Of a DNA stretch of 64,000 bases, positions 35,870 through 45,703 are shown in pieces (positions within the stretch are counted from its first letter, which is position 1; every line of letters begins with the position of its first letter). Source of the DNA: Paracoccaceae bacterium (GTDB lineage Bacteria; Pseudomonadota; Alphaproteobacteria; Rhodobacterales; Rhodobacteraceae); contig CACGIS010000002.1 of the NCBI GenBank assembly GCA_902573175.1, forward strand, positions 1 through 64,000. The letters run 5' to 3'. The notes under the pieces were generated by a model. It ran no database searches. It saw only the letters and a list, made by a program, of their open reading frames with translations, and was not told the DNA's origin. The position numbers and the translations under genes were made by a program.

Positions 35870-36799
35870 ATGTCTATTCGACCAGTGAACTTTAGCAGCC
35901 AGGCAAAACCCGCGATGGAGGGGGCAGGCGTTCATTTACATCGCGTATTTGGTTTCGGTGAAACAGAACCCTTTGACCCCTTTTTAATGATGGATGACTT
36001 CCGAAATGATGACCCAAATAACTACGTGAAAGGTTTTCCATGGCACCCGCACCGAGGCATTGAAACAATTACTTATGTACTGAAAGGTAACGTTGAGCAC
36101 AGTGACTCTTTAGGAAATAATGGAACATTAAGTGACGGTGACGTTCAGTGGATGACAGCAGGTTCTGGTATAATACATCAGGAGATGCCTTCGGGAAACG
36201 AATTAGGTCAGATGCATGGATTTCAGCTATGGGCAAATTTGCCGCGAGATCAAAAAATGTGTACGCCTCGCTATCTTGATATAGCTTCGAAGGAAATTAA
36301 TACGCTAACGGATGACGATGGAACGCATATTCGAGTCATAGCAGGTGATTATCGCGGTTATAAAGGTTTAGTCGATGGGATCGATACAGATCCATCTTAC
36401 TTGGATATAAATCTTCCGCCTAATGTTAAGAAGAGGTTTCCCTTTGATACACGTAGACAAGGGTTTGCCTATATTTTTGAGGGGTCTGCCAACTTTGATA
36501 ATTCATCTACTCCCATTGGAGTGAATGTTGAAAAAGAGTTTAACGGGCAAGAAATGAAAATAAGGGACCAGTCTGGCAATCGCACATTAGTTGTATTTGG
36601 TGATGGTGATGAGATTGAGGTATCTGCAGGCGAGCAGGGTGTTCGTTTTCTATTAATTTCTGGCGCGCCTTTACGTGAACCAGTGGCCTGGCATGGACCG
36701 ATTGTAATGAATACGAGGGCTGAACTTCAGCAAGCGTTCCGTGAACTTAATGCTGGCGATTTTGTTAAAACTGGTGCCCAAGGAATTTTTGGCCCTTAA
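35870..36799 (+). CDS. Pirin family protein
   Basis: A 309-residue bicupin. The N-terminal metal-binding motif HPHRGIETITYVLKG and GSGIIHQEMP are intact. Pirins act as quercetin-dioxygenase-like enzymes or redox/iron-dependent modulators. The C-terminal half has the pirin-C cupin (YIFEGSANFD, FLLISGAPLREPV). The gene ends 2 nt short of the convergent small gene at 36802. Confidence 0.93.
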   Translation: MSIRPVNFSSQAKPAMEGAGVHLHRVFGFGETEPFDPFLMMDDFRNDDPNNYVKGFPWHPHRGIETITYVLKGNVEHSDSLGNNGTLSDGDVQWMTAGSGIIHQEMPSGNELGQMHGFQLWANLPRDQKMCTPRYLDIASKEINTLTDDDGTHIRVIAGDYRGYKGLVDGIDTDPSYLDINLPPNVKKRFPFDTRRQGFAYIFEGSANFDNSSTPIGVNVEKEFNGQEMKIRDQSGNRTLVVFGDGDEIEVSAGEQGVRFLLISGAPLREPVAWHGPIVMNTRAELQQAFRELNAGDFVKTGAQGIFGP

Positions 36800-36801
36800 T
36801 T

Positions 36802-37071
36802 TCACTCTATTAGTTTTACAAAAGTTTGCGTTTCAATTTTAGCGCCTGCTTCCTCCCTTAACTTGATCATTTCGGGTTTATCGACTGTGGACATCATTTT
36901 TTCCATGGACTCAACTTCCATACATACCCAAACTTTGTCTTTATTTCCCTCCTCATGACCATAAGCAAGAACGTTTATTCCATGGTCCTGTCTGAAATTT
37001 TCGTTTGCTAGAAATAAACCTCTCCAGTGCTCATATCCCTTTGATAACTCAACTGATGATATAATTTTCAT
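36802..37071 (-). CDS. Small DUF3764-like alpha/beta protein (paralogue)
   Basis: An 89-residue paralogue of the protein at 4175. It has MKIISSVELSKGYEHWRGLF and KVWVCMEVESMEKMM in matching positions and a C-terminal TFVKLIE strand. Function unknown. It converges with pirin, separated by two bases and no terminator, so antisense overlap of the two transcripts is likely. Confidence 0.75.
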   Translation of the reverse strand: MKIISSVELSKGYEHWRGLFLANENFRQDHGINVLAYGHEEGNKDKVWVCMEVESMEKMMSTVDKPEMIKLREEAGAKIETQTFVKLIE

Positions 37072-37305
37072 TTTTAAACTCCCTAGATTTTGAGTTTAGT
37101 AAAAATTCTAAAATCAAACATGTCAAAGATTACGCAACGGTAGCGATTTACTTTTAGATATTAAGACCTAACTTTCAAAGACCATAAAGGGTGATGGTGT
37201 TGGTAGCTTGGTGGCTTTGTGTTAAGGTAAGACTACTCGGTTTACTAAGTTGCAAGCTAAAAATTATTACTTTCTTTGGTAAAGCTACTAGCAATCATTA
37301 GGCGT

Positions 37306-38253
37306 TTAAATTGATGTTTCGTTCATCATATGCCGAATGAAAGCAGAACACTCCTCAGGCTGGGTGAGAGGTAGCATGTGGCCTTTGCCCGCCAAAACTT
37401 TTATTTGCGTACCCGATAACTCAGCAAATTTTTCGCCATGTAGTTTCACATCAAGAATTTCATCCTTTTCACCAAATAAAGTTTTTGTTGGTACATCTAA
37501 TTCTTTTTCGCGCCCTACCATAAGTGGAGCTGACGACAGCGCGAATACGAGATCCTCAGATGTTTTTATAAATGCTTTAGACGAAAGAGCTAAGTCACCG
37601 CCACCTATTATAGAAAAATTTTCACTGACGGGTTCAGGAGCAAATGCTATTTCAAATGTATCTTTGCGTGTTAAGATTCCAATAAATGATGAAAAGGTGT
37701 GGGCCACAAAAAATCTTAACAATGGGCTGGAAATATTCAAAAATCGAAAAATGTCAGGTACCTTATCAACTGTTTGGGTTGCAGGACATATCAATGCGAG
37801 ACCTGCAATTTGATTTTTATACTCTAGGGCCAAAGCCAAAGCGATTGCCCCGCCCAAAGAGTGCCCCACAATCAGTGGCTTCTCAATCTGCTCTTTTTCA
37901 ATAAATTCTGATATAATCCGTGCTTGTCCCTGCAAGGTTGCAATTTCAGGTTTGGATCTTTTCGACCAACCACAACCGGCTCGGTCTATCGAAATAACTC
38001 GATAATCTTTATCAAGTTGCTCCGTTAGAGCATAAGTAAAGTTTCTTAAATTTCCTGCAAGACCATGTAGCATAATAATAGGTCTCCCTTGACCTGCTTC
38101 ATACCAATGTATTTCTGCATCTTGCAGCACCGTAGTTTTTCCGAATTTTGGGATAGAACGTTTAATTTTATATGTAATAATACTTGTAAATATTGTGCTC
38201 AAAACAATTATTAAAAATAATAAAACAAATACGTATATAAGCAGATTAATCAT
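37306..38253 (-). CDS. Membrane-anchored alpha/beta hydrolase
   Basis: A 315-residue hydrolase with an N-terminal hydrophobic anchor (IYVFVLLFLIIVLSTIFT) and a catalytic domain containing the oxyanion motif HGLAGN and nucleophile elbow GHSLGGA. The C-terminal GHMLPLTQPEE carries the catalytic His. I prefer the ATG at 38253 to the upstream in-frame TTG at 38283, because it directly precedes the anchor. Esterase, lipase or haloperoxidase activity is possible. Confidence 0.85.
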   Translation of the reverse strand: MINLLIYVFVLLFLIIVLSTIFTSIITYKIKRSIPKFGKTTVLQDAEIHWYEAGQGRPIIMLHGLAGNLRNFTYALTEQLDKDYRVISIDRAGCGWSKRSKPEIATLQGQARIISEFIEKEQIEKPLIVGHSLGGAIALALALEYKNQIAGLALICPATQTVDKVPDIFRFLNISSPLLRFFVAHTFSSFIGILTRKDTFEIAFAPEPVSENFSIIGGGDLALSSKAFIKTSEDLVFALSSAPLMVGREKELDVPTKTLFGEKDEILDVKLHGEKFAELSGTQIKVLAGKGHMLPLTQPEECSAFIRHMMNETSI

Positions 38254-38319
38254 ATTGCGATCATTTAAACATGAATTTGGCAAGCTGGTAATGATTTTTC
38301 AATGAAATACTTTTAGACA

Positions 38320-39222
38320 CTATGTAGACCTTACTTCTGGTTTTGTATTATTTCTCTCAAAAGTATAAATAGCTGTTAAAACAATGAAAAAACCGATCCA
38401 TTCAGTAACTGACAATATTTGCTTGAGTAAAATAATAGCTAGAAGCGCAGCGAATAGTGGCTCAATACATGCGAGCATTGAGGATCTAGTGGCGCCGATT
38501 ATACTTGCTCCTTTGAAAAAAAGTACCCAACTTGAAATATAGAAAACGCCATTTGCGAGAATGGCAAAAATTCCAGTTTTTGTGAGTGGTAAATCCATCT
38601 CCAACCCAAGCGGCAAAATAAAGCCAAATGTTAAAAATATTATCCCCAAAACGCTGACATAAAGATTAAAAGTAGTTGCTCCAATTTGTTCTGATAAATC
38701 TGAAGCAGTTACAATAAAGGCAATGAAAAACAACAAGCCCAAAAAACTGATAAATAATCCATAGAGATTTAAAACTTGTTCACCAGTGCTTAGCATAAGG
38801 TAAAGGCCTAGCATTAGTACTACCATGCTTAACCACTGTACGAATACAATTTTACTTTTACCTCGAAAATAAGAAATGAACGCTACACCCAGAGGAAAGC
38901 AGTAAAGAATGAGCATTACTAACCCGACATCTAAGTAATCAACAGCGTGATAAGTGAGCGTTATTAATATGCACGCGCAGATACTTGAAAGGACAACGTA
39001 AGGGATTGTCGACAAGGGAATTCTTAAGTTTCCTCTAATAATAGCTATAAATACTAATAGAATGAGGGCTCCAATAATATACCTTGAAAAAACTAAAAAG
39101 AAGAGAGATGAGCCGTCATCCAACGCGATTTTTGCCGAGTTAGGTACAAAAGCAAATAAGACAGATGAGAATAAGACTAATAGCACACCATAATTCATTT
39201 TTTTTAGAAGCCATTTTTTCAA
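38320..39222 (-). CDS. EamA/DMT-family transporter (copy 3)
   Basis: A 300-residue ten-span EamA protein. TTG 39222 gives a Lys-rich N-terminus (MKKWLLKK), while ATG 39198 is an alternative; no RBS decides. It lies upstream of the hydrolase on the same strand. Substrate unknown. Confidence 0.87.
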   Translation of the reverse strand: MKKWLLKKMNYGVLLVLFSSVLFAFVPNSAKIALDDGSSLFFLVFSRYIIGALILLVFIAIIRGNLRIPLSTIPYVVLSSICACILITLTYHAVDYLDVGLVMLILYCFPLGVAFISYFRGKSKIVFVQWLSMVVLMLGLYLMLSTGEQVLNLYGLFISFLGLLFFIAFIVTASDLSEQIGATTFNLYVSVLGIIFLTFGFILPLGLEMDLPLTKTGIFAILANGVFYISSWVLFFKGASIIGATRSSMLACIEPLFAALLAIILLKQILSVTEWIGFFIVLTAIYTFERNNTKPEVRST

Positions 39223-39262
39223 GGTGGTGTAAGACCGGTGAATATTAATTTTTATTTATAAT

Positions 39263-40480
39263 TTATTTAAGTTCAGCCTGCGCTAGTTTGCCAGCTGTTT
39301 CTCTTATTGGTAAGTGAATGATTGTTGCAAGTAACCCAAAAAGAATTGCCGCTATCCACATAGCTTCGTAGTTTCCGGTAAGATCATATAGCCTACCTCC
39401 AAGCCATGCTCCTAAAAAACCGCCCACCTGATGACTGAAAAATACTAGGCCTGCTAAGGTTGATAAAAACTTCAAGCCTTGTGTTTGAGCAATCAAACCA
39501 GTCGTCAAAGGAACTGTTGATAACCAAAGAATGCCCATGGCTGCAGAGAATAATAAGACACTGGTTTCACTTAATGGAGTAAAAATGAACATAGCGATTA
39601 CAGCTGCTCGGCTCGCATATATTCCTGAGAGCAATTTTGGTTTTGAATATATTTGACCTGACCAGCCTGAAAAGAAAGAGCCCGCGATATTGAACAGACC
39701 AATTAGAGCAAGTGACCATGCCCCTATGATGGGTGCTAAACCTTCATCAATTATGTATGCTGGCAAGTGAGTTCCAATGAATTGGACATGAAAACCGCAT
39801 ACAAAAAAACCAAAGAACAATAGGGTATATGATCTATCAGAAAATGCAATTTTTATGGCTTGTATTGTATTTACTTGCTCCTTGGTGGGAGCTGTTTTTT
39901 CTGAGGCTTGCGAGACGAAAAAAAGAAGAGGTAGAATTATTAGAAAAGATGAGGCTACTAAGAATATGGCTATTCCCCATCCTATTGTACCGATTAGGAC
40001 AGTGGCGATTGGAGCTCCTGCAAACATACCGGCAGAAGCCGCTGCTGTTCCTAGGCCCATAATAAAGCTTCTTTGTTTTGCTTCTACAACCTTACCAAGT
40101 GCTACAATAACAACGGGAAAGGAACATGCGCCTGTGCCTATCCCAACGATAAACCCAGTCAAAATAAACATAGTCTCATCCAGTAATATGCCGCGAAAGG
40201 CATAACCAAGTGCGGCAAATATAGCCCCAAAAGCCAATACTCGAGTAGATCCATGCTTGTCGGCGTATGCGCCAGCAATTGGCTGTGTAATGCCCCACAT
40301 TAGCGCTTGGATAGCTAGAGACAGTGAAAATACTTCACGCCCCCACCCTAAGTCAGCCGACATGGGTCTTAGAAAAACACTAAATGAGGCTGAAAACCCG
40401 AAACTTACAAATGAAATGACGCAACCAGCGATAATTGCATAAAGTATCGCCGGTTCGATTTTTTTTTGAATTTCAGCCAT
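39263..40480 (-). CDS. MFS transporter
   Basis: A 405-residue, 12-span major facilitator; the TM1 segment with GFSASFSVFLRPMSADLGWGREVFSLS is typical of the oxalate/formate antiporter-like or monocarboxylate-type group (OFA). Ends 40 nt before the EamA gene; the two are probably cotranscribed. Possible carboxylate transport, but not proven. Confidence 0.87.
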   Translation of the reverse strand: MAEIQKKIEPAILYAIIAGCVISFVSFGFSASFSVFLRPMSADLGWGREVFSLSLAIQALMWGITQPIAGAYADKHGSTRVLAFGAIFAALGYAFRGILLDETMFILTGFIVGIGTGACSFPVVIVALGKVVEAKQRSFIMGLGTAAASAGMFAGAPIATVLIGTIGWGIAIFLVASSFLIILPLLFFVSQASEKTAPTKEQVNTIQAIKIAFSDRSYTLLFFGFFVCGFHVQFIGTHLPAYIIDEGLAPIIGAWSLALIGLFNIAGSFFSGWSGQIYSKPKLLSGIYASRAAVIAMFIFTPLSETSVLLFSAAMGILWLSTVPLTTGLIAQTQGLKFLSTLAGLVFFSHQVGGFLGAWLGGRLYDLTGNYEAMWIAAILFGLLATIIHLPIRETAGKLAQAELK

Positions 40481-40522
40481 TATTTATTGAGCTGCCTATT
40501 TGTGTGGGGTTAGCTTAAAATA

Positions 40523-40933
40523 TTAAGCGTAAAGAATGTCACCCATATTATATAAAAGAACTGAATAAAGTATCAAAAATATAATTGGAGCTATATAACC
40601 CTCAGCTGTAGGTTTCACGCCCTCAATACTTGACCACTCACTGTTGAGCGTGCGGTATCCAGAAATTGCAGCAATAAGAGCTTGTGTCCATCCGTAAGCG
40701 ACAAAAGCCCAAGCACCAGATGGCCCATTGAAAAGCAAAAAAATTGAAATTAGTGCTGCAGCTCCGACTTGGGAACCAGCAAACCGAGTTATAAATATTG
40801 CCTGGTCACCAAACCCGTATTGATCGTTGAATGCTTTCGTTTGAAATAGACATCTAAAACTGTAATATAACGCACCAATTGTCAGTATTATCCAAATAAT
40901 TAGGTTTAATGAACCACCAAAACTTTGTACCAT
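40523..40933 (-). CDS. Four-span membrane protein, unknown
   Basis: A 136-residue protein with four predicted TM helices (LNLIIWIILTIGALYYSF, VGAAALISIFLLF, AWAFVAYGWTQALIAAISG, YIAPIIFLILYSVLLY). RBS AAGGGA 8 nt upstream of ATG 40933. Sits upstream of the MFS gene, with a 42-nt gap. Family not recognised. Confidence 0.65.
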   Translation of the reverse strand: MVQSFGGSLNLIIWIILTIGALYYSFRCLFQTKAFNDQYGFGDQAIFITRFAGSQVGAAALISIFLLFNGPSGAWAFVAYGWTQALIAAISGYRTLNSEWSSIEGVKPTAEGYIAPIIFLILYSVLLYNMGDILYA

Positions 40934-40954
40934 TAGAGATTTCCCTTCTTTGAT

Positions 40955-41038
40955 TTATGCACTCGTAATCGGAGTTGCACCAGTTTCTAATCTTACAACT
41001 TTCCCATCCTTGAGTTCCTCAATCCTTAGTAACAGCAT
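40955..41038 (-). CDS. Possible 27-residue ORF
   Basis: ATG 41038 to TAA 40955, MLLLRIEELKDGKVVRLETG..., reads like a beta-hairpin with balanced charge, and the frame stays open for 11 codons upstream. There is no clear RBS. It lies 21 nt before the four-span gene on the same strand. Weakly supported. Confidence 0.25.
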   Translation of the reverse strand: MLLLRIEELKDGKVVRLETGATPITSA

Positions 41039-41176
41039 TTTATACGCTACATTTCGAAAATTTTTTAAACGTTACGTAAATCAGATTTGAAAAAATGAAC
41101 ATCGAATTTCTAGCTTAATTATTGACCAGACAACTTTTAACTCAAATTCACTAGATTTCTATTTAAAAAACTAGAA

Positions 41177-42691
41177 TCAATGATCGTGAGCAGGAATGTC
41201 GCCTATTTCAAGCATTTTTTTGGTAAGAATTAATTTCATGCGAGAAAATACTTCGTTATAGTTTTTGTCATTTGCTAAATTAAATAACTCCAAAGGGTCT
41301 CTTTCGCAGTCAAAAAGTTCCCACTCTTTATCTTCTCCGCCATGATTTGTTCCTGGAAGATCAAAACCGTCGTTATACCAATAAATTATTTTATAGCTTT
41401 GATTGCGTAGTCCGTAGTGAGCATAGGCATTATGATCAGGGTCCCGATGCATCCAGTATCTTTGGTATGCTACTTGTTGCCAATTGTCTGGAGTTTTGCC
41501 CTCCAGAATAGGCCTTAAACTATATCCTTGCATATAATTAGGGACATCCAATCCAGCAAAATCTAAAAAGGTAGGTGCGAAGTCCACGTTGCAACACATA
41601 TCATTACTTACCTGCCCGGCTTTCAGCAAACTTGGGTATCTGAGCAAAAAAGGCATTTGGAAAGATTCTTCATAAATAAACCTTTTATCAAACCAACCGT
41701 GTTCACCTAAGAAAAAACCTTGATCAGAAGTGTAAATCACAATTGTGTTTTCAGCTAAATTTTCGTTATCCAAATAATCTAACAATGACCCCACACTTTC
41801 ATCAATTGACGCAATAGTGTTTAGATATCTTTTTATATAACGTTGATATTTAAATCTGCTCAACTCTGCATGTGAGATGAAAGTAAATTTTTCTCCTGTA
41901 TGCTTGTCTATCAACGCAAAACCATCGAGTGTTTCGGGGTTTGGTATTTTCCGCTTATTGCCATCTGGTCTAGAACGCTCACCGATTTCAGATCCACCTT
42001 CCGGTTGGACTAATCCAAGATCATCGTAGGTGATATCATCTTTAATTCTCATTTTTGCTTCTGCAGCGGCTTTTGCTCTGTTCTTGTAGTCATCATCAAA
42101 GGTGTCAGGTACTTTTATATCCTCCTCATAAAGCTTTCGGTTTTTTGGATGTGGTTCCCACTCTCTGTGTGGAGCTTTATGGTGGCACATTAAGAAAAAG
42201 GGCTGGTTTTTATTTCGCGATGACAACCATTTAATAGATTTACTGGTTATGATGTCCGTAGCATATCCTTTCTCCTCTACTTCCCTTCCCATTTCAATGA
42301 ATTGAGGGTCAAAATAGTCGCCTTGTCCTGGCAATACTGACCAATAGTCAAAACCAGTAGGTTCATGCTCTTTGCCTTCCCCTAGGTGCCACTTTCCAAT
42401 GATAGCTGTCTGATAACCTCCGTACTGAAGATGCTTTGCAACATTAGGGAGCCTATTATCGATAGGTGTATTTAATGTTGTTACGCAATTCACATGATTA
42501 TATGTTCCTGTAAGGATGGCAGCACGGCTTGGTGTGCAAATCGAATTTGTAACGTAACAGTGGTTAAGCCTAACTCCTTCGTTTGCAATGCGATCAATGT
42601 TGGGGGTTTTATTTATGCCTTCACCATAAGCACTAATTGCTTTGGCGGCATGATCATCTGCCATTATAAATATTATATTAGGAGCATTCAT
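41177..42691 (-). CDS. Type I sulfatase (Cys-type)
   Basis: A 504-residue arylsulfatase-family enzyme. The formylglycine signature CTPSRAAILTG (Cys52) is exact, metal-ligand Asp pair ADD (12-13) and IIGKWHLGEG are present, and KAPHREWEP and SDQGFFLGEHGW match the family's later blocks. It needs formylglycine-generating enzyme, not seen in the window. No signal peptide is evident, so a cytoplasmic site is likely. The neighbouring SDR and hydratase genes (42843-44426) could act on a desulfated sugar acid; this is inference. Confidence 0.93.
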   Translation of the reverse strand: MNAPNIIFIMADDHAAKAISAYGEGINKTPNIDRIANEGVRLNHCYVTNSICTPSRAAILTGTYNHVNCVTTLNTPIDNRLPNVAKHLQYGGYQTAIIGKWHLGEGKEHEPTGFDYWSVLPGQGDYFDPQFIEMGREVEEKGYATDIITSKSIKWLSSRNKNQPFFLMCHHKAPHREWEPHPKNRKLYEEDIKVPDTFDDDYKNRAKAAAEAKMRIKDDITYDDLGLVQPEGGSEIGERSRPDGNKRKIPNPETLDGFALIDKHTGEKFTFISHAELSRFKYQRYIKRYLNTIASIDESVGSLLDYLDNENLAENTIVIYTSDQGFFLGEHGWFDKRFIYEESFQMPFLLRYPSLLKAGQVSNDMCCNVDFAPTFLDFAGLDVPNYMQGYSLRPILEGKTPDNWQQVAYQRYWMHRDPDHNAYAHYGLRNQSYKIIYWYNDGFDLPGTNHGGEDKEWELFDCERDPLELFNLANDKNYNEVFSRMKLILTKKMLEIGDIPAHDH

Positions 42692-42842
42692 GTTTTTATC
42701 ATTTTCGCTTTGTTATTTTGACGTCAATGATCACCGACCTGATATGATATGTCGATATTAAAATGTGATGTAATGTATATTGTTTGTACCAAATGAGCTA
42801 ATTTGTGACTAAATTTAGAAGATCACACCTTGGAGTTTTAAA

Positions 42843-43625
42843 ATGTCAAAATATGTTGAGGCCGCTAATTGGATAAGTGAACAAAGACAAGCTAAAAATA
42901 TTTATAAAAACTTTAATGAAATGTTTGGTTTGGAAAGTTTTGAGGATGCATACTTTGTACAAGACGCCTTAGAGTCTGTCTGGGCCCATAAAGGTGAGGT
43001 AGTAGGCTATAAATTGGCTCTTACTTCAAAAGCGATGCAAGAGATGTTTGGCGTAAATACCTCTTTCAAAGGCAACTTATTTTCCGAGACTATTCTCAAA
43101 GGTGATCAAGTTATCTCCCTAAAAAATTATGGACGATTAGGAGTTGAGTTTGAGCTCGCCATAGAAATTGGTCAAGATTTTGGTGCTAATGCTGATAATC
43201 TGACAGTTGAGGACTGTATGAGCAAAGTTTCAGCTGTTTATCCTGCTTTTGAATTAATTGATGATCGGAATGCGGATTATCCTAAAGTGGACTTAATTTC
43301 TCAAACCGCGGACAATTCTTGGAATGCAAACACGGTTCTTGGAACTAAATCACAAAACTTTTCTCATCTTGATTTTAGTATTAACGAGGTTTTTAAAAGC
43401 ATTAATGGAAATATTGAAAGGTCAGTTACTGGGGCAGCTCTGGAAAACCCTTTTAATGCCGTAATCTGGATTGCCGATTTTCTGAATAAGCGCGGATCGG
43501 AATTGAAAAAGGGCCAAATCGTGATGACGGGTTCTACATTTCCAACATACTTCCCTCAACCGGACGATATAATTGAATTTGAAGTTTTTGATATTGGGAA
43601 AATAAAAATTAGCATATCTGGCTAA
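42843..43625 (+). CDS. MhpD-type 2-keto-4-pentenoate hydratase family (paralogue 2)
   Basis: A 260-residue FAH-superfamily hydratase. Metal acids are in VEFELAIEI (E-x-E) and PAFELIDDRN; the C-terminal region ends with KKGQIVMTGSTFP. About the same length as paralogues 1 (12533) and 3 (46661), but not close to either. Divergent from the sulfatase, so they may share a regulatory region of about 150 nt. A convergent SDR follows. Substrate unknown. Confidence 0.85.
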   Translation: MSKYVEAANWISEQRQAKNIYKNFNEMFGLESFEDAYFVQDALESVWAHKGEVVGYKLALTSKAMQEMFGVNTSFKGNLFSETILKGDQVISLKNYGRLGVEFELAIEIGQDFGANADNLTVEDCMSKVSAVYPAFELIDDRNADYPKVDLISQTADNSWNANTVLGTKSQNFSHLDFSINEVFKSINGNIERSVTGAALENPFNAVIWIADFLNKRGSELKKGQIVMTGSTFPTYFPQPDDIIEFEVFDIGKIKISISG

Positions 43626-43682
43626 AAAAATTATTTCGTTTTGAAGACTGCTTAATGAGAAATAAAATATTAAAGCTCTTGT

Positions 43683-44426
43683 TTAGGCTATGGTACCTCC
43701 ATCGACTATAAAAGGTTGACCCGTTGCATACGAGCCAGCCTCTGACAGCAAATAAATAATGAGCGACGCTATTTCATCAGGTTGACCAAGCCGTCCCATC
43801 GGTTGTCTTGAAACGAACCATTCCTCCGCAGCTTTTTTTGAGCCAAGCTTCTCAGCCATACTATCCATCCTTTCGTGCAAAGACGGTGTCTCAATAGTGC
43901 CTGGGCATATTGCGTTACAGCGTATTCCATCCCCCATGAAATCCACAGCCACAGATTTTGTGAGGCCAATAACAGCAGCCTTAGAAGTGCTGTAGGCAGC
44001 TCGTAATGGGAAGCCTTTTACTGAAGAGGCTAATGATGCCATATTAACAATGGAGCCACCACCATTTCTCTGCAAACCTGGGATGGCCGCTTTGATGACA
44101 AAGTACATGCTATCTAAATTAATGAGAAAAGAGTTTCTCCAATCATTTTCATTTACATCCAGAATAGTTCCATGGTGGACCCAGCCAGCCATATTAACAA
44201 TTCCATCAAAATCCGGTGCTTTGAAAAAGTATTCTTGAATTGAACCATCTTTCGTGATGTCCAATATTTCGGTTTCGGCGCCTAGTTCACTCAATTTTTC
44301 TAATCCAGCGGGCTCAAGATCTGTTGCGTATACTTTAGCGCCAGCGTTCAATGCGAGTTTTGCAACAGAGCAACCCATACCGGCTCCAGCGGCACTTATG
44401 AAAATTTTTTTACCTGTTAGGTCCAT
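43683..44426 (-). CDS. SDR-family oxidoreductase
   Basis: A 247-residue short-chain dehydrogenase. The cofactor loop reads GAGMGCSV (with SAA before it), NMAG is the NNAG motif, Ser-Tyr-Lys catalytic residues are in NMASLASS and AAYSTSKAA, and GxIETP closes the domain. Start ATG 44426 is chosen because AAGGAGG sits 6 nt before it. Motifs resemble 2-keto-3-deoxy-L-fuconate/3-hydroxybutyrate dehydrogenase types. Reaction uncertain. Confidence 0.9.
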   Translation of the reverse strand: MDLTGKKIFISAAGAGMGCSVAKLALNAGAKVYATDLEPAGLEKLSELGAETEILDITKDGSIQEYFFKAPDFDGIVNMAGWVHHGTILDVNENDWRNSFLINLDSMYFVIKAAIPGLQRNGGGSIVNMASLASSVKGFPLRAAYSTSKAAVIGLTKSVAVDFMGDGIRCNAICPGTIETPSLHERMDSMAEKLGSKKAAEEWFVSRQPMGRLGQPDEIASLIIYLLSEAGSYATGQPFIVDGGTIA

Positions 44427-44510
44427 ATCAAGCCTCCTTGGCATGTTTTATCTCATCAATAAGTTTTAATAAGGAAATTTAGAAACGCAAAAACTTGTTT
44501 GCGGTAAAAT

Positions 44511-44542
44511 AAAATAGGTGACGCGTCTGTGCCACCTATTTT
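44511..44542 (-). terminator. Bidirectional-type Rho-independent terminator
   Basis: AAAATAGGTG/CACCTATTTT 10-bp stem with a 12-nt loop. On the minus strand it is followed by a T-rich run (TTTTATTTTA) and lies about 50 nt after the 2OG-oxygenase stop; on the plus strand it is also T-flanked. Confidence 0.75.
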
Positions 44543-44591
44543 TTGGTTTTTGAGGACATAATGAAAAAGTCTTACTGATTAAAACGTCAAG

Positions 44592-45557
44592 CTATACGAT
44601 TTGTTTAATTTTTACTTTTTTATGTTTTTCGTATGAGGTTTCTAATTCTTCTCGTAAAAATTCACCAAAATTTATGGGGGGAAATTTTGGTTTTCCTGTA
44701 CCATTTAAAGGTTGAACAACAGCATTGGTGTGTGGATCGAAAAAAAATGGGCAGGAAAAGCGTTCTCTACCACTTTTGTTAATAACGCGATGAGGTGTTG
44801 AGCGTAAAAGTCCGTTAGTAAGCCTAGAGAGCATATCCCCCACATTTACAACAAAACTTTCCTCTACTTTGGGCACGTCGATCCATTCACCTTCTTTGGT
44901 CTGCACCTGCAGGCCTCCAATTTCATCTTGTGCTAGAATAGTTAGACAGCCAAAATCTGTATGCGGTGCAGAACCATACAGGTCACTTGGACTAGTTTTA
45001 GGAATTGGTGGATAGTATAGGAGCCTTAACCAAATAGTTGGTGTATCGAATGATTGCATTACACTTAGATCGCTAATGCCTGAGGAAAGGAGTGCCAGCC
45101 GCATTAAATTTCTGCCAAGCTTTGTCATTTGGGATGTATATTTTTCTAAAACTTCTTTGAAATTCTCTATTTCTGGCCATTGATTTGGGCCTGAGAGATA
45201 GACATTAGGTAGCTCAGATTTATCTTCACGCATCATCATAAAACTCTCTGACTGATTTGGTTTTTTGACATCTGCAAGTTTTGAGTTCACGTCAGTAGAG
45301 GTATTAATTGCGATATAACCACGATGCTTGTGATCAAGCGCTACTTTCATTTTTTCTGATAGCGACAGCGAGTGAAAATGTTTTGAAACTTGAAAAAGTT
45401 GCTCTTTCAAGGTTTTGTCAATTCCGTGATTAATAATATATCCGAAACCATATTCATTATAAGCACTAAAAAAATCCTGTAATAGTGGTCTGGAAAATTC
45501 TTTATCCTCAATTCCAGAAATATCTATTTTAGGTATCTGCATTAGCTGCTTTCTCAT
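44592..45557 (-). CDS. 2-oxoglutarate/Fe(II) oxygenase (isopenicillin-N-synthase family)
   Basis: A 321-residue DIOX-type dioxygenase. Fe ligands are His199 and Asp201 (HTDFG) and His256 (STPHRV); the 2-oxoglutarate-binding RxS is Arg266/Ser268. Family members hydroxylate, desaturate or cyclise small molecules (for example ethylene-forming enzyme-like or gibberellin-like). Terminator at 44511 ends it. The start could also be the ATG five codons inside. Substrate unknown. Confidence 0.92.
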   Translation of the reverse strand: MRKQLMQIPKIDISGIEDKEFSRPLLQDFFSAYNEYGFGYIINHGIDKTLKEQLFQVSKHFHSLSLSEKMKVALDHKHRGYIAINTSTDVNSKLADVKKPNQSESFMMMREDKSELPNVYLSGPNQWPEIENFKEVLEKYTSQMTKLGRNLMRLALLSSGISDLSVMQSFDTPTIWLRLLYYPPIPKTSPSDLYGSAPHTDFGCLTILAQDEIGGLQVQTKEGEWIDVPKVEESFVVNVGDMLSRLTNGLLRSTPHRVINKSGRERFSCPFFFDPHTNAVVQPLNGTGKPKFPPINFGEFLREELETSYEKHKKVKIKQIV

Positions 45558-45703
45558 TTGCTAGTTTGTCCAAGAAACTTTATTGCTAATCTTATTTCAA
45601 AAATTATCCTAGACTAAAACTTGACTAATATTAAGTATTCTAAAAGGGTGTTTGTAATTAAAACCACTACTCTGCGAAATAATAAAAAAGCGAAACCCCT
45701 TTT

